Positions 35,822 through 46,245 of a DNA stretch of 64,000 nt are shown here, one piece after another. Numbering within the stretch: the first letter of the stretch is position 1; every line of letters begins with the position of its first letter. Under the pieces are notes generated by a model. The model had not been told where the DNA came from, did no database searches, and saw only the letters and a program-made list of their open reading frames with translations. The position numbers and the translations under genes are program-made. Source of the stretch: Lytechinus pictus (lineage: Eukaryota > Echinodermata > Echinoidea > Temnopleuroida > Toxopneustidae); NCBI RefSeq assembly GCF_037042905.1, contig NC_087258.1, forward strand, positions 12,637,501 through 12,701,500, given 5' to 3'.

Positions 35822-38419
35822 CTGGGAGGAAAAACAAGATATGGAGAAGTTTTTTAAAGATAAGCTAAGCATAGAAGGCTAGAATGGTGGTGATTCGATC
35901 ATACTCCTAACATAAATATGTGGCTAATCCTACTTCTGATAGCAAATAAAAAGCCTAATTGAAATAATTTTCAGTTACGTCCTCCCCCTTTTCGTGAACA
36001 AAATTTCATCAACTTAGCCTAGCAGACTCTATCAATACATGAATTAATCATTGAATGAATCAATCTACACATAATGCATGTAATGTCAAAGTAACATAAT
36101 TTTGTTTTCAGGTGACCTTCATGACAAAATAACTCTGATAAATAAGTGTTAATGAATAATAAAATATCTAATCTCTGGCTTGCACCAAGCTAAGGTTCAT
36201 TGAGGTATATATAGTCTTTTTGCATTAATTCTTACCTGTTAGTTGATTTCTCTGGATGTTCCTGAGATGTTTAACAGTCATCTCCAAGATATCAGCTTTC
36301 TCCAACTTGGAATGTCTCGAGCTCTGCATAAACGAAACAAAGAAATCTCCGTCAAGATTGGTTTCAAAAACCGCGCCATGCACACGAACAAAAAAATGAG
36401 TCTTCTTCCTTATTAGGTGACGTCATATAGACAAGGATTCTTTGTGCGAGTGAGAGAGTGTGTGTCGAATGCATTCCAGAGCAAATTAAACTTAGCGCCA
36501 CCGGCACGAGATCGATAGCTTTTATCCAATCAGCGCGCGGGATATAGAATGGGTCGTGTGTCATGAATACACCAAGTCGCGTGAGCCAGCGAAAAGGGTA
36601 AATAACCTAAAAGGATTATCCCGCTAAGAAAAGACCGACCACCGAAAAAGACGATGAAAGGTGATCTTTGTCTCCTTTTTATCTTTAAAGAAAGAATAAT
36701 GAACCTTTCTGTGAATAACCACCCATTCATGCCGATAATAGACTTCAAATTCTCCCACTGCACTCGTACATGCAAGCAATCATCACGTTTGACAACGGAG
36801 TGGCAAAATGTTTTCATATTATAATATTACCATCGAAATGCGGCGTTTATGTGGTCAATTTGGCAGATATAAACATTCATAGATTATCCGATGACTCGCT
36901 GTTACGAGATAGATGGTTTGCAGCGGGAGGGTAAATGTAGCGGAGTCTCACGGGTCTCGGATTTCAACTATTATTGCACCCTGCGCGATGGCATACGATG
37001 AAAAGATAACCCAGACAGTGACAGAGTGAATTGAATTGATGCAATTAAGGTTACTCAATAAGTTTAATCTCAACAATTGATGATTAATCGATGGATGGGC
37101 TGGAGGAAAAAAAATTGGCGCGCTTTAAATATTTCTCATGTAGAGACTAGAGTTGTGTAAAATACAACCCAGTATTTCTACATGACATATGAATATCAAT
37201 GTATATTAAAAGCAGTAATTTTCAGGTTTAAAAAGTCGTGAGACCAATGGCGACACGATATCATAGTTGAACTAATATAAGCCCTACAATATTGTGAGAA
37301 GGGAAAAATCCTACAAAATTTATATAATTGATTTGTTCTACTGATCGAAAAGAATGTAACATATCGTCAGTTTAACTAAAACAATACACCACGGCTGTCA
37401 TGCACGCTGCGACAATTAACTTTAATTAAAGGTCGGCGTTATTTTCATATCAAGCAAGATATCAAAACAGTAGGTTTCCACAGTACGGCAGCCATGAACT
37501 GCGATGCGAGCTCACGCCAAACAGGCGAGACGCTCAGAGCATGACAACCGTTCGCTTTCTCTGGGCAAGAGATACCACCGGTTTTGCTCCATGTAGCACT
37601 CAGCGGAACATGCAGCACGGCGAGCGAAGTTCAATGATTGAGAAACAATTTCAAGTCGCAAAATAAGGTTAAATCGTCTTCCCTGATATTGCCTATGCAT
37701 ATGACACACACACACGATAAACATCAATAAAGTCTAGGAATGATTCTAATTTCATCATTTTCCTAAATGAATATAACAATACACATGCTAAATGAACATC
37801 GAGATGATAAGGAAACAATATGTTTTGAAAACTCATTGAATATATATAGGTAAAACCATGATATACAATTAACAGAACGACCCGTTCAACTAAAAATAAT
37901 TGGGAACAAATCATATATGTATGGACCAACCAATATCAAGAAAATATACGTAAAAAAAAAGTTATGCATCACAAGAGAAAAAGAGAAAATACTTACATCT
38001 TTGTTAGTTGCTTCAAGGATGAGAGATTTGAGTTGTCCAAGGCTATCGTTTATCCTTGCTCGTCTTCGTTTCTCCATCTGAGGTTTGGACGACTGAAATG
38101 AAAAAAAAAGAATAAAGTATGAATGCAACAATAATAACACCTAGTTAGCAGTTTTAATTTAAAGACATAAGTTAAAATAAATAAAAACTAGTGATAATTC
38201 ATCTCCGATATCACAGATCACATGTCACAATAGTAGTTAATGACTTTGAAACCTTTTTTAAAATGAATCCTTGGAGTTGAACTGGAGCTTCAAATTAATT
38301 ACAGGATAAAAAATAAAAATCAGGAGATGAGAGATAGTATTATTCACCTTTCGTCCTTCGTGAATTTTTGGTTTAGTATCCACAGGCATTTTGGCGAAAT
38401 AAACTTCACGAAGAGGCAT
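34890..38419 (-). CDS. hes: Hairy/Enhancer-of-split (Hes) bHLH-Orange transcriptional repressor, four coding exons
   Basis: Nuclear DNA-binding repressor of the Hes family; such proteins act downstream of Notch and recruit Groucho/TLE. Coding exons on the minus strand are 38419-38348, 38092-37997, 36323-36236 and 35821-34890, joined by GT-AG introns of 255, 1673 and 414 bp in phases 0, 0 and 1, giving 395 aa. Residues 22-31 read GRKSSKPQME, followed by the basic run KRRRARIND with the family-typical proline in the basic region. Helix-loop-helix covers about 30-85, with [20 protein letters not shown] at its second half. The Orange domain is about 92-137 ([17 protein letters not shown]). A Pro/Ser/Thr/Gln-rich linker leads to WRPW at 387-390. 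The codon before the first ATG is a stop (TGA), so the start cannot lie further upstream in this exon. A second in-frame ATG at 38389-38387 has the better context (AAA before ATG) and would give 385 aa. Odd: five residues (SHRRE) follow WRPW. It could be the urchin HesC/HES-1 orthologue; the family is certain, the paralogue is not. Confidence 0.95.
36236..36323 (-). CDS. hes: Hes exon 3 (loop, helix 2)
   Basis: 88 nt, beginning in phase 0 and ending after one base of a Gly codon (phase 1). The acceptor is TTTATGCAG and the donor is ACAG|GTAAGA. It encodes [20 protein letters not shown] followed by RNIQRNQLT, the second helix of the Hes dimerisation domain. Confidence 0.95.
36324..37996 (-). 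other. Hes intron 2, largest intron
   Basis: 1673 bp between the two bHLH exons. It has no additional coding signal. It contains a CCAATCAG next to a GCGCGC stretch at about 36528-36540 and a locally CpG-richer part around 37380-37640, which could be regulatory. I recognise no transposon in it, unlike most of the window. Confidence 0.6.
37997..38092 (-). CDS. hes: Hes exon 2 (basic region, helix 1)
   Basis: 96 nt, 32 codons, phase 0 at both ends. The acceptor is CATTTCAG before TCGTCC and the donor is GAT|GTAAGT. It encodes [16 protein letters not shown] and then helix 1, ending ...EATNKD. It is near-identical to vertebrate Hes1 exon 2 in boundaries and content. Confidence 0.95.
38348..38419 (-). 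CDS. hes: Hes exon 1, coding part
   Basis: Encodes 24 residues, from [10 protein letters not shown] through a second Met to HEGRK. The donor is CGAAAG|GTGAAT at 38348/38347. The exon ends exactly before the conserved SSKP, where I recall the vertebrate Hes1 intron also lying. Two start codons 30 bp apart are both in frame. Confidence 0.88.
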
Positions 38420-38650
38420 TCAAATACTGAAGATGTACAACAGAAATTAAATTGGTAGCACTAGCACCGGAGAGAATTTATTCCTAAGTCCACAAGTGGG
38501 TATGTAATGGTACGTAGAAATCCACAAGTTAGAGACGTTGATTTGAGCGAGAGTAACGGAACGTGCGATGTGAGTGAATGTGCGATCGTATCTGATGGAA
38601 TTTGATGAGGTCGTGTGCTTGATAAGTAGCCGACTCGCGTCTTTCCATGT
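38420..38650 (-). promoter_or_regulatory. hes: Hes core promoter and 5' leader
   Basis: Region between the paired CSL site and the first ATG. A weak TATA-like CTTATCAA lies on the minus strand at 38626-38619, about 25 bp downstream of the paired site. In my memory of mouse Hes1 a TATA box sits about 22 bp downstream of its paired site. No strong TATA or initiator is visible, so the start of transcription is only guessed at about 38595-38580. Confidence 0.5.
38491..38528 (-). promoter_or_regulatory. Two N-box-like CACAAG motifs in the Hes leader
   Basis: CACAAG occurs at 38491-38496 and 38523-38528 (plus strand). Hes proteins bind CACNAG N-boxes and vertebrate Hes1 represses itself through such sites. 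The motif is short, so chance occurrence is possible; the pairing within 40 bp near the start makes autorepression plausible. Confidence 0.35.
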
Positions 38651-38682
38651 CGTGTGAATCACAATTTTACATTTTTCCCACA
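38651..38682 (-). promoter_or_regulatory. Su(H) paired site (SPS), Notch/CSL response element
   Basis: Read toward the gene, TGTGGGAA (38682-38675), a 16-bp spacer, then TTCACACG (38658-38651). Both half-sites fit the CSL consensus (YGTGRGAA / YRTGDGAD) and they face each other head to head. The 15-17 bp spacing is the arrangement known to allow cooperative Notch intracellular domain/Mastermind dimers on Enhancer-of-split and Hes1 promoters. It lies 232 bp upstream of the first ATG. Confidence 0.85.
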
Positions 38683-38819
38683 ACCGACCTGTGCATGCGG
38701 TCGTCTGCGAAGCCTCAAATTGACATTCCACAACACAACACAATAGCTTCCCAACTCCCGAGTACTCTCGCGAGTCAATTCGAAAGAAGTCACCGCCTCG
38801 CCCCGAATCCCGAGTCCTG

Positions 38820-38856
38820 ATTGGTCGGAAGGTTTCCATCCAGGCGCACTTATTGG
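38820..38856 (-). promoter_or_regulatory. Two CCAAT boxes upstream of the Hes paired site
   Basis: ATTGG at 38820-38824 and 38852-38856 reads as CCAAT in the direction of the gene, with 32 bp between copies. They lie about 140-175 bp upstream of the CSL pair, consistent with NF-Y sites in a proximal promoter. Confidence 0.45.
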
Positions 38857-39309
38857 ATAGTCGCGTGGGTGACGTTATCGGCAGGCAGCCAGGCTTGGAG
38901 TTGGGCCGACACGCAAGCAGCGCACCGCTGCATGGGGTACAGCAGTGATTACTCGGTCGAGAAGACCGTCCAAGCACGTGCCGTAGTCAACCTGTGCCCA
39001 GTATACCGTAACGCGTTGTAAGCTCCGCCCACCTGCTAGCTGAAAACACACGAACAAGTGCATCACTATGTTGAGTGTTTGAGAGCCGTACTGAGATTGA
39101 ACACGAGACATTCCCTTGCTGTAAAGTGTGTGTGTACCGCACCTCCACAAGTCATTCCATGAGTGCGGAGAGAGGGAAAGAGAAAAAGGGAGAAAGAGAA
39201 AGAGGGAGGGGGTGGAGGATAGATAAAATTGATGGAACACGAATGCATAACCGCAACAATAAAAGTTCGCATTGGGAACCTGTACGTGCTAAATATCTTC
39301 AGAACTCAC

Positions 39310-39317
39310 CGTGGGAA
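39310..39317 (+). promoter_or_regulatory. Single CSL/Su(H) site CGTGGGAA upstream of Hes
   Basis: Exact match to the canonical CSL octamer, about 0.9 kb upstream of the Hes start. There is no partner at SPS spacing. The octamer also occurs elsewhere in the window (for example TTCCCACG near 5756 and 55740), so its significance is uncertain. Confidence 0.3.
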
Positions 39318-40671
39318 CGTCAGCCAAGTTTTGCTAGCTGGAACACTTCGGCCCCCTTATTCATCTATTATTTTCCATTGTCACACCAGTCGTAAACAAC
39401 CTTTCCCAACTTGCTAATACTCTTAAAATGTGAAAGGGCACGGGGTATTTTTCGGGAATTATTGTTTAAAATTGAGGAAAAAAAGGGTAAAATGCGAAGC
39501 CGACTATCTAGATCCGTTTTCATTAAGTATGATTAATTTACGCCTGTCAAGGTATGGATTCAGAATTCGAAGGTGATAACAAAATTCTAATGAAAATCAA
39601 AATTCATCAAAATAGTATGTTAACTTCATATCAGAGTGAGAGAGAAAAAAAAATGAGAGAGATATGGTATAAAAATAAAAAATAGGAATTAAGATTAACT
39701 ACTCCTACTTTTCGACAGGCCCTATACACCACCATTATCATTTAGTTTTGTATAATTTAACCGAAAAGGTGAAATCTGACAGATATGAAAAATGAAATGT
39801 AAAATCGGAAATTTAAAAAAAGACCTCGTCAATTCCTAGCTCCCACACCTTAAACGAATCGTGATAACCACCACTGCATTGTTGAGAAATAGGTGTGCTA
39901 TATACCTGTATGCCTATAAACCCTCTCCTAAAACTAATAATTATATGGTTTCAGTAAAAGGAACAGAAATGATGAAAGAGCATTTTGTCTTCTTGAAAGA
40001 CTCGAAATAACTTGATGACTTGTTTGCCTAAGGTATTTGTTGACTTCTTATCGCCGGCTAAAATCCATGGGAAAATCAAACAAGCGAGGCGAGGGCTACA
40101 CGTAGACCGCGGATAAGCTATTAGGTCATATATGGCTTCAAGCTTCAAACAATACCTCGTCTAGGAAATCACGTTATTTTACTATTTGGATTAACTTTGA
40201 TTTCTATTCTAATGGAAAAGCTGCAAATGAGAGGTTAATAGTGCGATGAAAGTTTTTACTAATTGTGATAAATGAAAAGTTTTTATTAAATTTGGTCAGT
40301 CATATCAGCCGTGGGACGCGGGAATCATGTCCATTACGTAATACCCAAATTACAAGTGTTAATAAAACCATATTTCTCTAAGACAGTTACCCATCATATT
40401 TTTCTGCAGTTCTACATTACATTGCAAATTTAATCATAAATATAGTTTCCATGTAACTCTGTCATGGAATAAATTAATCCGGACTCCCTAATAATACTGA
40501 GATTATTCAGATTTAGAAATTGTACTTGCCGTATGTTAGTGAAATAAGAATGAACATAATCACATTTTACAGTTACCCATATTTTTGAAAAGCCTAATAA
40601 TGCCCCAGAACAAACAAAACGGGGTGGTATTAAAAGTCAAGCACCGTTGTCAACAGATTACGTAGTTAAAC

Positions 40672-40679
40672 CGTGGGAA
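40672..40679 (+). promoter_or_regulatory. Single CSL/Su(H) site CGTGGGAA, distal to Hes
   Basis: Second exact CSL octamer, about 2.25 kb upstream of the Hes start; a near match (GGTGGGAA) follows at about 40791. It could belong to a distal Notch-responsive module; the evidence is sequence only. Confidence 0.25.
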
Positions 40680-40940
40680 ACCCGTGTTAATACCAGATCG
40701 AATACCATCACGTATTGAGGGCTCGGGTAACGCTAGGCAGGTAATATAAGGGTTGTAAATTTCATTCCGATGAGCAAAAAAAAAAAAAGAGGTGGGAAAT
40801 CGATGAAGAAGTCATGCCGTGTGTCACTGTGTTAATAACTCTCTCACCTTCAGACCCCAAAACAATGTTGTTGAGAAAAATATCAAGCAGTGGAATGAAA
40901 ATAAGGTCTGTAATTTTACTAACTAGAACGGCCTCTTAGG

Positions 40941-41216
40941 TTGGAATGTCAGGATGATTCACCGTTGATGTCGAGGCAAAAATCTTTTGTAGGGATCTTT
41001 TTTTTTTTGCTTCTCAATATCACATTTTTGTTTGAGCGTGTTGAGCAAGAATGGAACAAAGCTGCGGAAAATAAATGTCTTAAGGAGAACAAAGATGTAC
41101 AAAGTTTGGTTGATAACACGGAACAACAGTGGCTGGTTGCCAAACTCATGCCAAACTCCACGAGAGCTCGCGTGGCTCCGAGTGGAACAGCTCAGCTCGG
41201 GCGAGACAACAAATGA
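40941..41216 (+). other. 91-codon open frame of uncertain status
   Basis: Starts after a T run. Residues from about 31 onward are charged and helix-prone (VEQEWNKAAENKCLKENKDV), unlike most frames here. No domain recognised, no clear splice sites, no polyadenylation signal. It could be a retro-pseudogene fragment or chance. Confidence 0.15.
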
Positions 41217-42107
41217 AAATAATTGGAGGTCGCCCTCTTGTGTGAGTCAGCGCGTAGTGGCCGGAAAAGTTTGGAGCGGCGTCGATAGTTTTGCCGAACT
41301 ATGCGACACACGTTCAGCGATTGTGCGAGAGAGATCCAGGGTAATGGGTATTCCCCATTTCATAAAAAAAAGAGGGGGAGGGGGGGGGGTGGAAGAAACG
41401 AGAGAGACATGATTCCTGACCATCAAAGCAGTATAATGATAAACACATACAAATAACTAGTATACGAATCAACGAAGTCCTAGGACCACGAGTAGCGTTT
41501 TGCCTGATTCTGTGCATAAGCGGATCCAGTGGGCGAAGTGGCTCCCCATTGGTGGAGCAAAAAATGATAAAAGGAGGAAAAGTAAAAAGGAGAAAGAAAT
41601 TTTTTTTAAAGACGAGAAGAATCGACCAATAAAAAACAATTAAAATTCACTCGCGATAACATTGTCTGAGATTATCATCTTGTTCAAGAGAAACTGAAAA
41701 TATAATATGCCGTTTTATGTCTATACACAAAATAGTTCTGCTCTTGCTTTGAACTTTACTGATTTGTCTAGTGAGATCACGAAATGATCCTAAAATGTAC
41801 TTGAGTCTCGTTTCAAGTCTGGATAAAAACAAAATTCTGCGCTTCGCGTTTACATTTCTTCATAAATGCCTACACGATTAACCCCTCTTTCAGATCAGGA
41901 TATCAGAAATTTAAGCCCGCGCTTCGCGCTCGAATAGATTGTTTAGTAAGATACGCATTCTGTTCATGATTTAAAAAAAAGTGCGTAAAATATCACTTTT
42001 CCAGAACACTACTATATACTGCGATTTAAAAAATGTATATCATATGCTATAGCTGACTAATATGTCACCCAAATTAGCTTGATATGTGCATTGATAGCAT
42101 CGATCGT
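41217..42107. other. No gene; GCGCTTCGCG repeat motif
   Basis: GCGCTTCGCG appears at about 41839 and 41919, a string I associate with dispersed repeats of marine invertebrates; boundaries unknown. Confidence 0.3.
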
Positions 42108-42455
42108 GATGGAGTACACGAGGCCGTATTTGGCCCGATGCAACATTATACCAGAGGTATACCGCTTGTTTTTACACGAATCGGGCGGGAAATAAAATAA
42201 TTCATTAATTAACTTTTAAGTCCGATCACGCGGTCCCACGCCATACCATCAGTGCACGCAGCAGTTGGTCCGTTGACAAAAGGGCTTTGTCGTAAAAACA
42301 ATTCACCATGGTGAATTTCTTTTGTCCGTCGAGGGCTGGTCATTGGATTTTAAGGACCTCATCGTCCGGTTCAATGTTGAAACAAGGCATATTGTCCCGT
42401 GGGCGAGAAAATAACGCCATGATTTTGAAATCGGGCCCCCAGGTATAAGTACATT
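42108..42455. repeat. GC-richer block with nested palindromes, probable dispersed repeat
   Basis: Starts near GAGGCCGTATTTGGCCCGAT and ends near AATCGGGCCCCCAGG, so GGCCCGAT is inverted at the two ends. The centre has the perfect palindrome AATTCACCATGGTGAATT (42300-42317), flanked by TTGACAAAAG / CTTTTGTCCG. Its composition differs from neighbours. Confidence 0.4.
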
Positions 42456-43189
42456 AGGAGGGATTTAAAACCAGTTAATACGGTCAAGGGATCGTAGTGT
42501 TTGTGTGCTAGTCGTCATCATCAGGGGGCGGTGAAGAAGGGGCCAGGTATAATGATAATACTATGGGCAATGCCTATAAGAGCAAACATGTGTTATGTAT
42601 TAAAATACGTATATGCGTGAGAGCAAAGCGGCCGAACTGATTTAGAAGGCGTTTTCTGTAACTAAATGTAAATTCAAATCGTGCAAGAAGTTTTAGGTTT
42701 GGAAAAAAGGACCCCAAAGAAACCGTATTCATGATGAATTTGAAATATGATGGCTTCCATTGTTTTTCAAGTCCAAAACCAAGTTGTTGTAAATAAAAAG
42801 AAAAAAATGGAAGATGGAAAACACTACAAAAATCGGATGGAACTAATCATGTACTTAACACGGTCAGCATTCAAATGAGGCAGCGATGCTGTCACACACA
42901 CACCCACTTCTTTTGTAATGTTTTATAAATAATTATGAAATATGAAATATTTTAGATTTTCTCCTGGTTTGACTTCACCGTGAACATTTAGATTCTTCAT
43001 TATCACGCCTCAGCCAAGAGCTTCTTAATTATTATCAAATGATAATCTAAAAATAATTCATCGATATTCCATGGAATATGCCTAAAATTCAAACGAAATA
43101 GTGTCTGACAACATTTACTCTCGTTTGCATGTCACCCTTGTTTTTCAGAGAACAGTGTTTTGTGAAAATAGACAAATTTTACAATAAAA

Positions 43190-43298
43190 TAATTTTCTTA
43201 ATTCATCTAATTTTGATTATTATTTTTTTCCTTCGGACATGTATGATTTTTCTCCATTTATTCAAATAAACATTTTTCTGGGGTGGACATAATTTGTA
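43190..43298. mobile_element. Degenerate solo right arm of family B MITE
   Basis: ATGATTTTTCTCCATTTATT, CAAATAAACATTTTTCTGGG and GTGGACATAATTTG match the terminal 90 bp of the family B right arm. Confidence 0.5.
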
Positions 43299-43329
43299 AA
43301 AAAAAATATGACTTTGTGACCGATGATCT

Positions 43330-43400
43330 AACTCGACGAAGATTACCTGTCAGGTCATCGATTCAAATCCCGTCATGATGTTGACATGATTTGGTCACCC
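43330..43400 (+). mobile_element. Possible SINE head fragment
   Basis: ATCGATTCAAATCCCGTC resembles a Pol III B box; upstream AACTCGACGAAGATTACC is too diverged to call an A box. Confidence 0.25.
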
Positions 43401-43724
43401 CTTCAACAAAGTCAAGTTTTAAAGGCGCCGGACTTCATTTAGTAGTAGTCTGGAAGTTGGATTATTCGCCAAAACTTTGGGCGGGAAATCCGACCGAGCT
43501 GGATGATCTGCGTACATGGCCACCCTGCGCCTGCAGCTATCAATAACAACATGACCGTTCATACGCGCAAGGCATTATGGTAATGACCGGATATATTGAC
43601 CTTTATTGACAATTCAAATTGAAACGATTTAATGGTTGCGAAATATTGGAATATTTACTTTTAAATGTGTATAGCATTTGCGGTTATTCCATATGATAAG
43701 TAGCAATGTATTTTTGCCCATGGG

Positions 43725-43800
43725 CCGGGTTTCAAACCCCGACGTGCATGTCTCGATCTTTTCAGTCCATATAGACCACTCTGCAACTGCATGCACCTCC
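43725..43800 (-). mobile_element. tRNA-like sequence, pseudogene or SINE head
   Basis: On the minus strand TTGCAGAGTGGTCTATATGG resembles an A box and GGGGTTTGAAACCCGG a B box at about 45 bp spacing. The acceptor stem does not close, so it is not called as a tRNA. Confidence 0.35.
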
Positions 43801-46245
43801 ATGTGATTGGAATATGTGAAACCGATGTCTTTTTTATTGGGGGGGGGGGGCATCTTGGCTTCCTGGCTTCATTTGAATTATCATTGAGTTTGAATTATGT
43901 TTTTAACATGGAATGATATAAACATACAAGTTCTTGCATGGATTTTCGAACTTTCGAACATTTTTCAGACAACGGAAATCCAAGCCAATGTTTGAAAACT
44001 TATGACGATTTGATCCCTCAACGACCGTTTTTCTTAGTGATATTTTTCACCCGGTGAGTTACTGATGTTAGGTTTATAAGTTTTATAAACGCGTTTCATT
44101 CATTGTTCTCGGGGATTTCGATTAAATGTAAAGATATACCAACAAGCTGCTACATATTTCATCTTGAATCGGATTTGTCTTCTCTATTATCCTCCCAATG
44201 TTCCCATTATTTCCTTTGGTACTTGGCGAGTTCACATTCCACCTCTCTATCCTTTGATTACGTACACCTGATAAATCAACCCATTATTGTTATCACTATC
44301 TTCTACTTATCGGTTCATCTGGCTGTACTTTATATTCAAATGTTACCAAAGATGTAATCCTGGATTTTCCGGGATAGCACGCTCCCACAATCATCGAATC
44401 TTTTCATGAAATTGATTGACTTTGTTGTGGGTATATGCAAACTTTTTTAGGTCGATAACATAGGGATGATGAGTTAAGTATATATAAACAGTGAACAGTA
44501 AGAATAATGAGAAAGAGAGAGAGAGAGGGGGGATAGAGGAGGGGGGGGGGGGATAAAAACGATTCTGTATCATTATGTTGAAAATGCTATATTGTTAAAA
44601 TTGAAGAAAATAAAGGTTATTTGAATTGAATGGAAAGGAAAGATCATTTTTAATATCGTAATATTTTGACTGCGATTTTTTTTCCAAAGCATATTGTTTC
44701 AAAAATAATGTCCACCGTTATACTCTGCATCGCGCTGCCACTATCAAAATTCAATTTATAATGTTCATTTCATTGTTGCTGTTGTTACAGAGATGATGAT
44801 GAAAATAGATAAATCTTCGACCGCCTCTTAATTTTCCTTTGTAATAAAAGTTATCAATTTCCTCGCTGAAAAAAAAATATTACAAGAAATCGTAATACAG
44901 GCTGTTTTCTGGGGGGGAAATATTTCTGAGAATCTATACAAAAGTTAAAAAGATAAGCATAAATTCTATCACGAAAGATGGTCTGTATAGGTTATGTCAA
45001 TCTTTCAATTTTCTGCATCATAAATTACGCCTCATGAAATTCTAAATTTACTAACATAAAATTTTGAACATCAAAATCCTCAAGCAATAAATACAGGCGA
45101 GAATAATCCATCAGTCCATTTTCATATCAATATAAATGTACTTTTAAAAGGGCATGGTCATTACACGGACAATTGGTATAGTCGAAAAAAGGTTATTTTT
45201 TTTTGAAAAGCAAGAAACCCCCGTACTTTTTCATTCCCTTTCGGATGTAATAACGTTTGAATAAGTTTAACACAGGCAACTCAAATGCAGCGGACTCCAG
45301 TTGATTATCTGTCAAACTTTAATGCTCCGTCAGGAATGTCTGCCAGACAGATACACATAAAAACGTCAAAATCATCTTTCCAAATAAGCGTTCCTTTTGT
45401 TGGATTTAATGAGTTTAGAATCATAGTACTCTCATTGCATAGAAGTCTGATGAAGACGATTAAAAAATCATCAGTATAAGGTTAATGACATACTTAGAAT
45501 ATAATTTGCCGCGGAATAATAATAGAAAAGAGATACTGAAGTGCCCGTGAACATGTTTTAATGGCCTTATTAAAAGCGCAATTTCTCTTTAGTTGAAAAC
45601 TTCCATGAGAAGGAGCCAGAAAACATCTAAAATTGATTATTTTATTTTGATTTATTGAATTTCGGCGGTCTTTGACCTCTGGTCTTTTTGTTGGAATCTC
45701 CATAAAGAGTTTCTCATTTCTGTACCCCAGCGGCCGAATGATACAAAACTCAAATTATTGCCACGAACGTTTGAATACGAGTGTCGTCCGTGATTTATCA
45801 TATCTAAACCATGCCTCGAAGCAAATTATTGAATAATAGAGATAAAACTCTTCTAGATTTCAATAGATAAAGCTTCATGTCTCTTCCCATGACATGTATG
45901 GGGAAGCAAGTACAAACTTTAGTCTCAAATCACAGACATTTTTTATGTTTTTATTATTAATCAACAGGAATTACATTATTTACAATAGATTGGCTGGATA
46001 ACAAAAAAAAAACCCATATAAAACCCCCTAAAAACATAAATAACGACAAACCTTTTTGCCAAGATTCACCGCGGGAATCATGCAAATTAACAGATATTTC
46101 GATTTAAATAAAGTCTCTGAAAGTCACTAGCAAATTAGAAAATATTTCATTTAACAAAGAAGTTATTAAAATATTCAAATAAGCACGCCGTGAGCTAGGG
46201 TTGTTGCTAGGGTCAGTTGTCAACGGTGTAAGTAAAGTTCTTTGT
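43801..46245. other. No gene recognised
   Basis: G runs at 43841 and 44541, (GA)n at 44510-44530, CACCACAC-poor AT-rich sequence. No coding support. Confidence 0.4.

Larger units (their letters stand above)
38683..40940. other. Hes upstream region
   Basis: 38683-39060 is CpG-richer than the rest and contains CCAAT boxes, an E-box CACGTG (38975-38980) and CACCTG. 39170-39225 is a GA-rich tract. 39420-40940 is AT-rich with no recognised transposon, so it may hold undisturbed regulatory sequence. Confidence 0.45.

Noticed and set aside
35380..35872. Alternative open frames overlapping Hes exon 4
   Set aside because: Shadows of the GC-richer Hes coding exon; the Hes frame has conserved Orange and WRPW motifs and proper splice sites.
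43725..43800. Possible second tRNA gene on the minus strand
   Set aside because: A and B boxes are recognisable but the acceptor and anticodon stems do not pair; kept only as a tRNA-like remnant.
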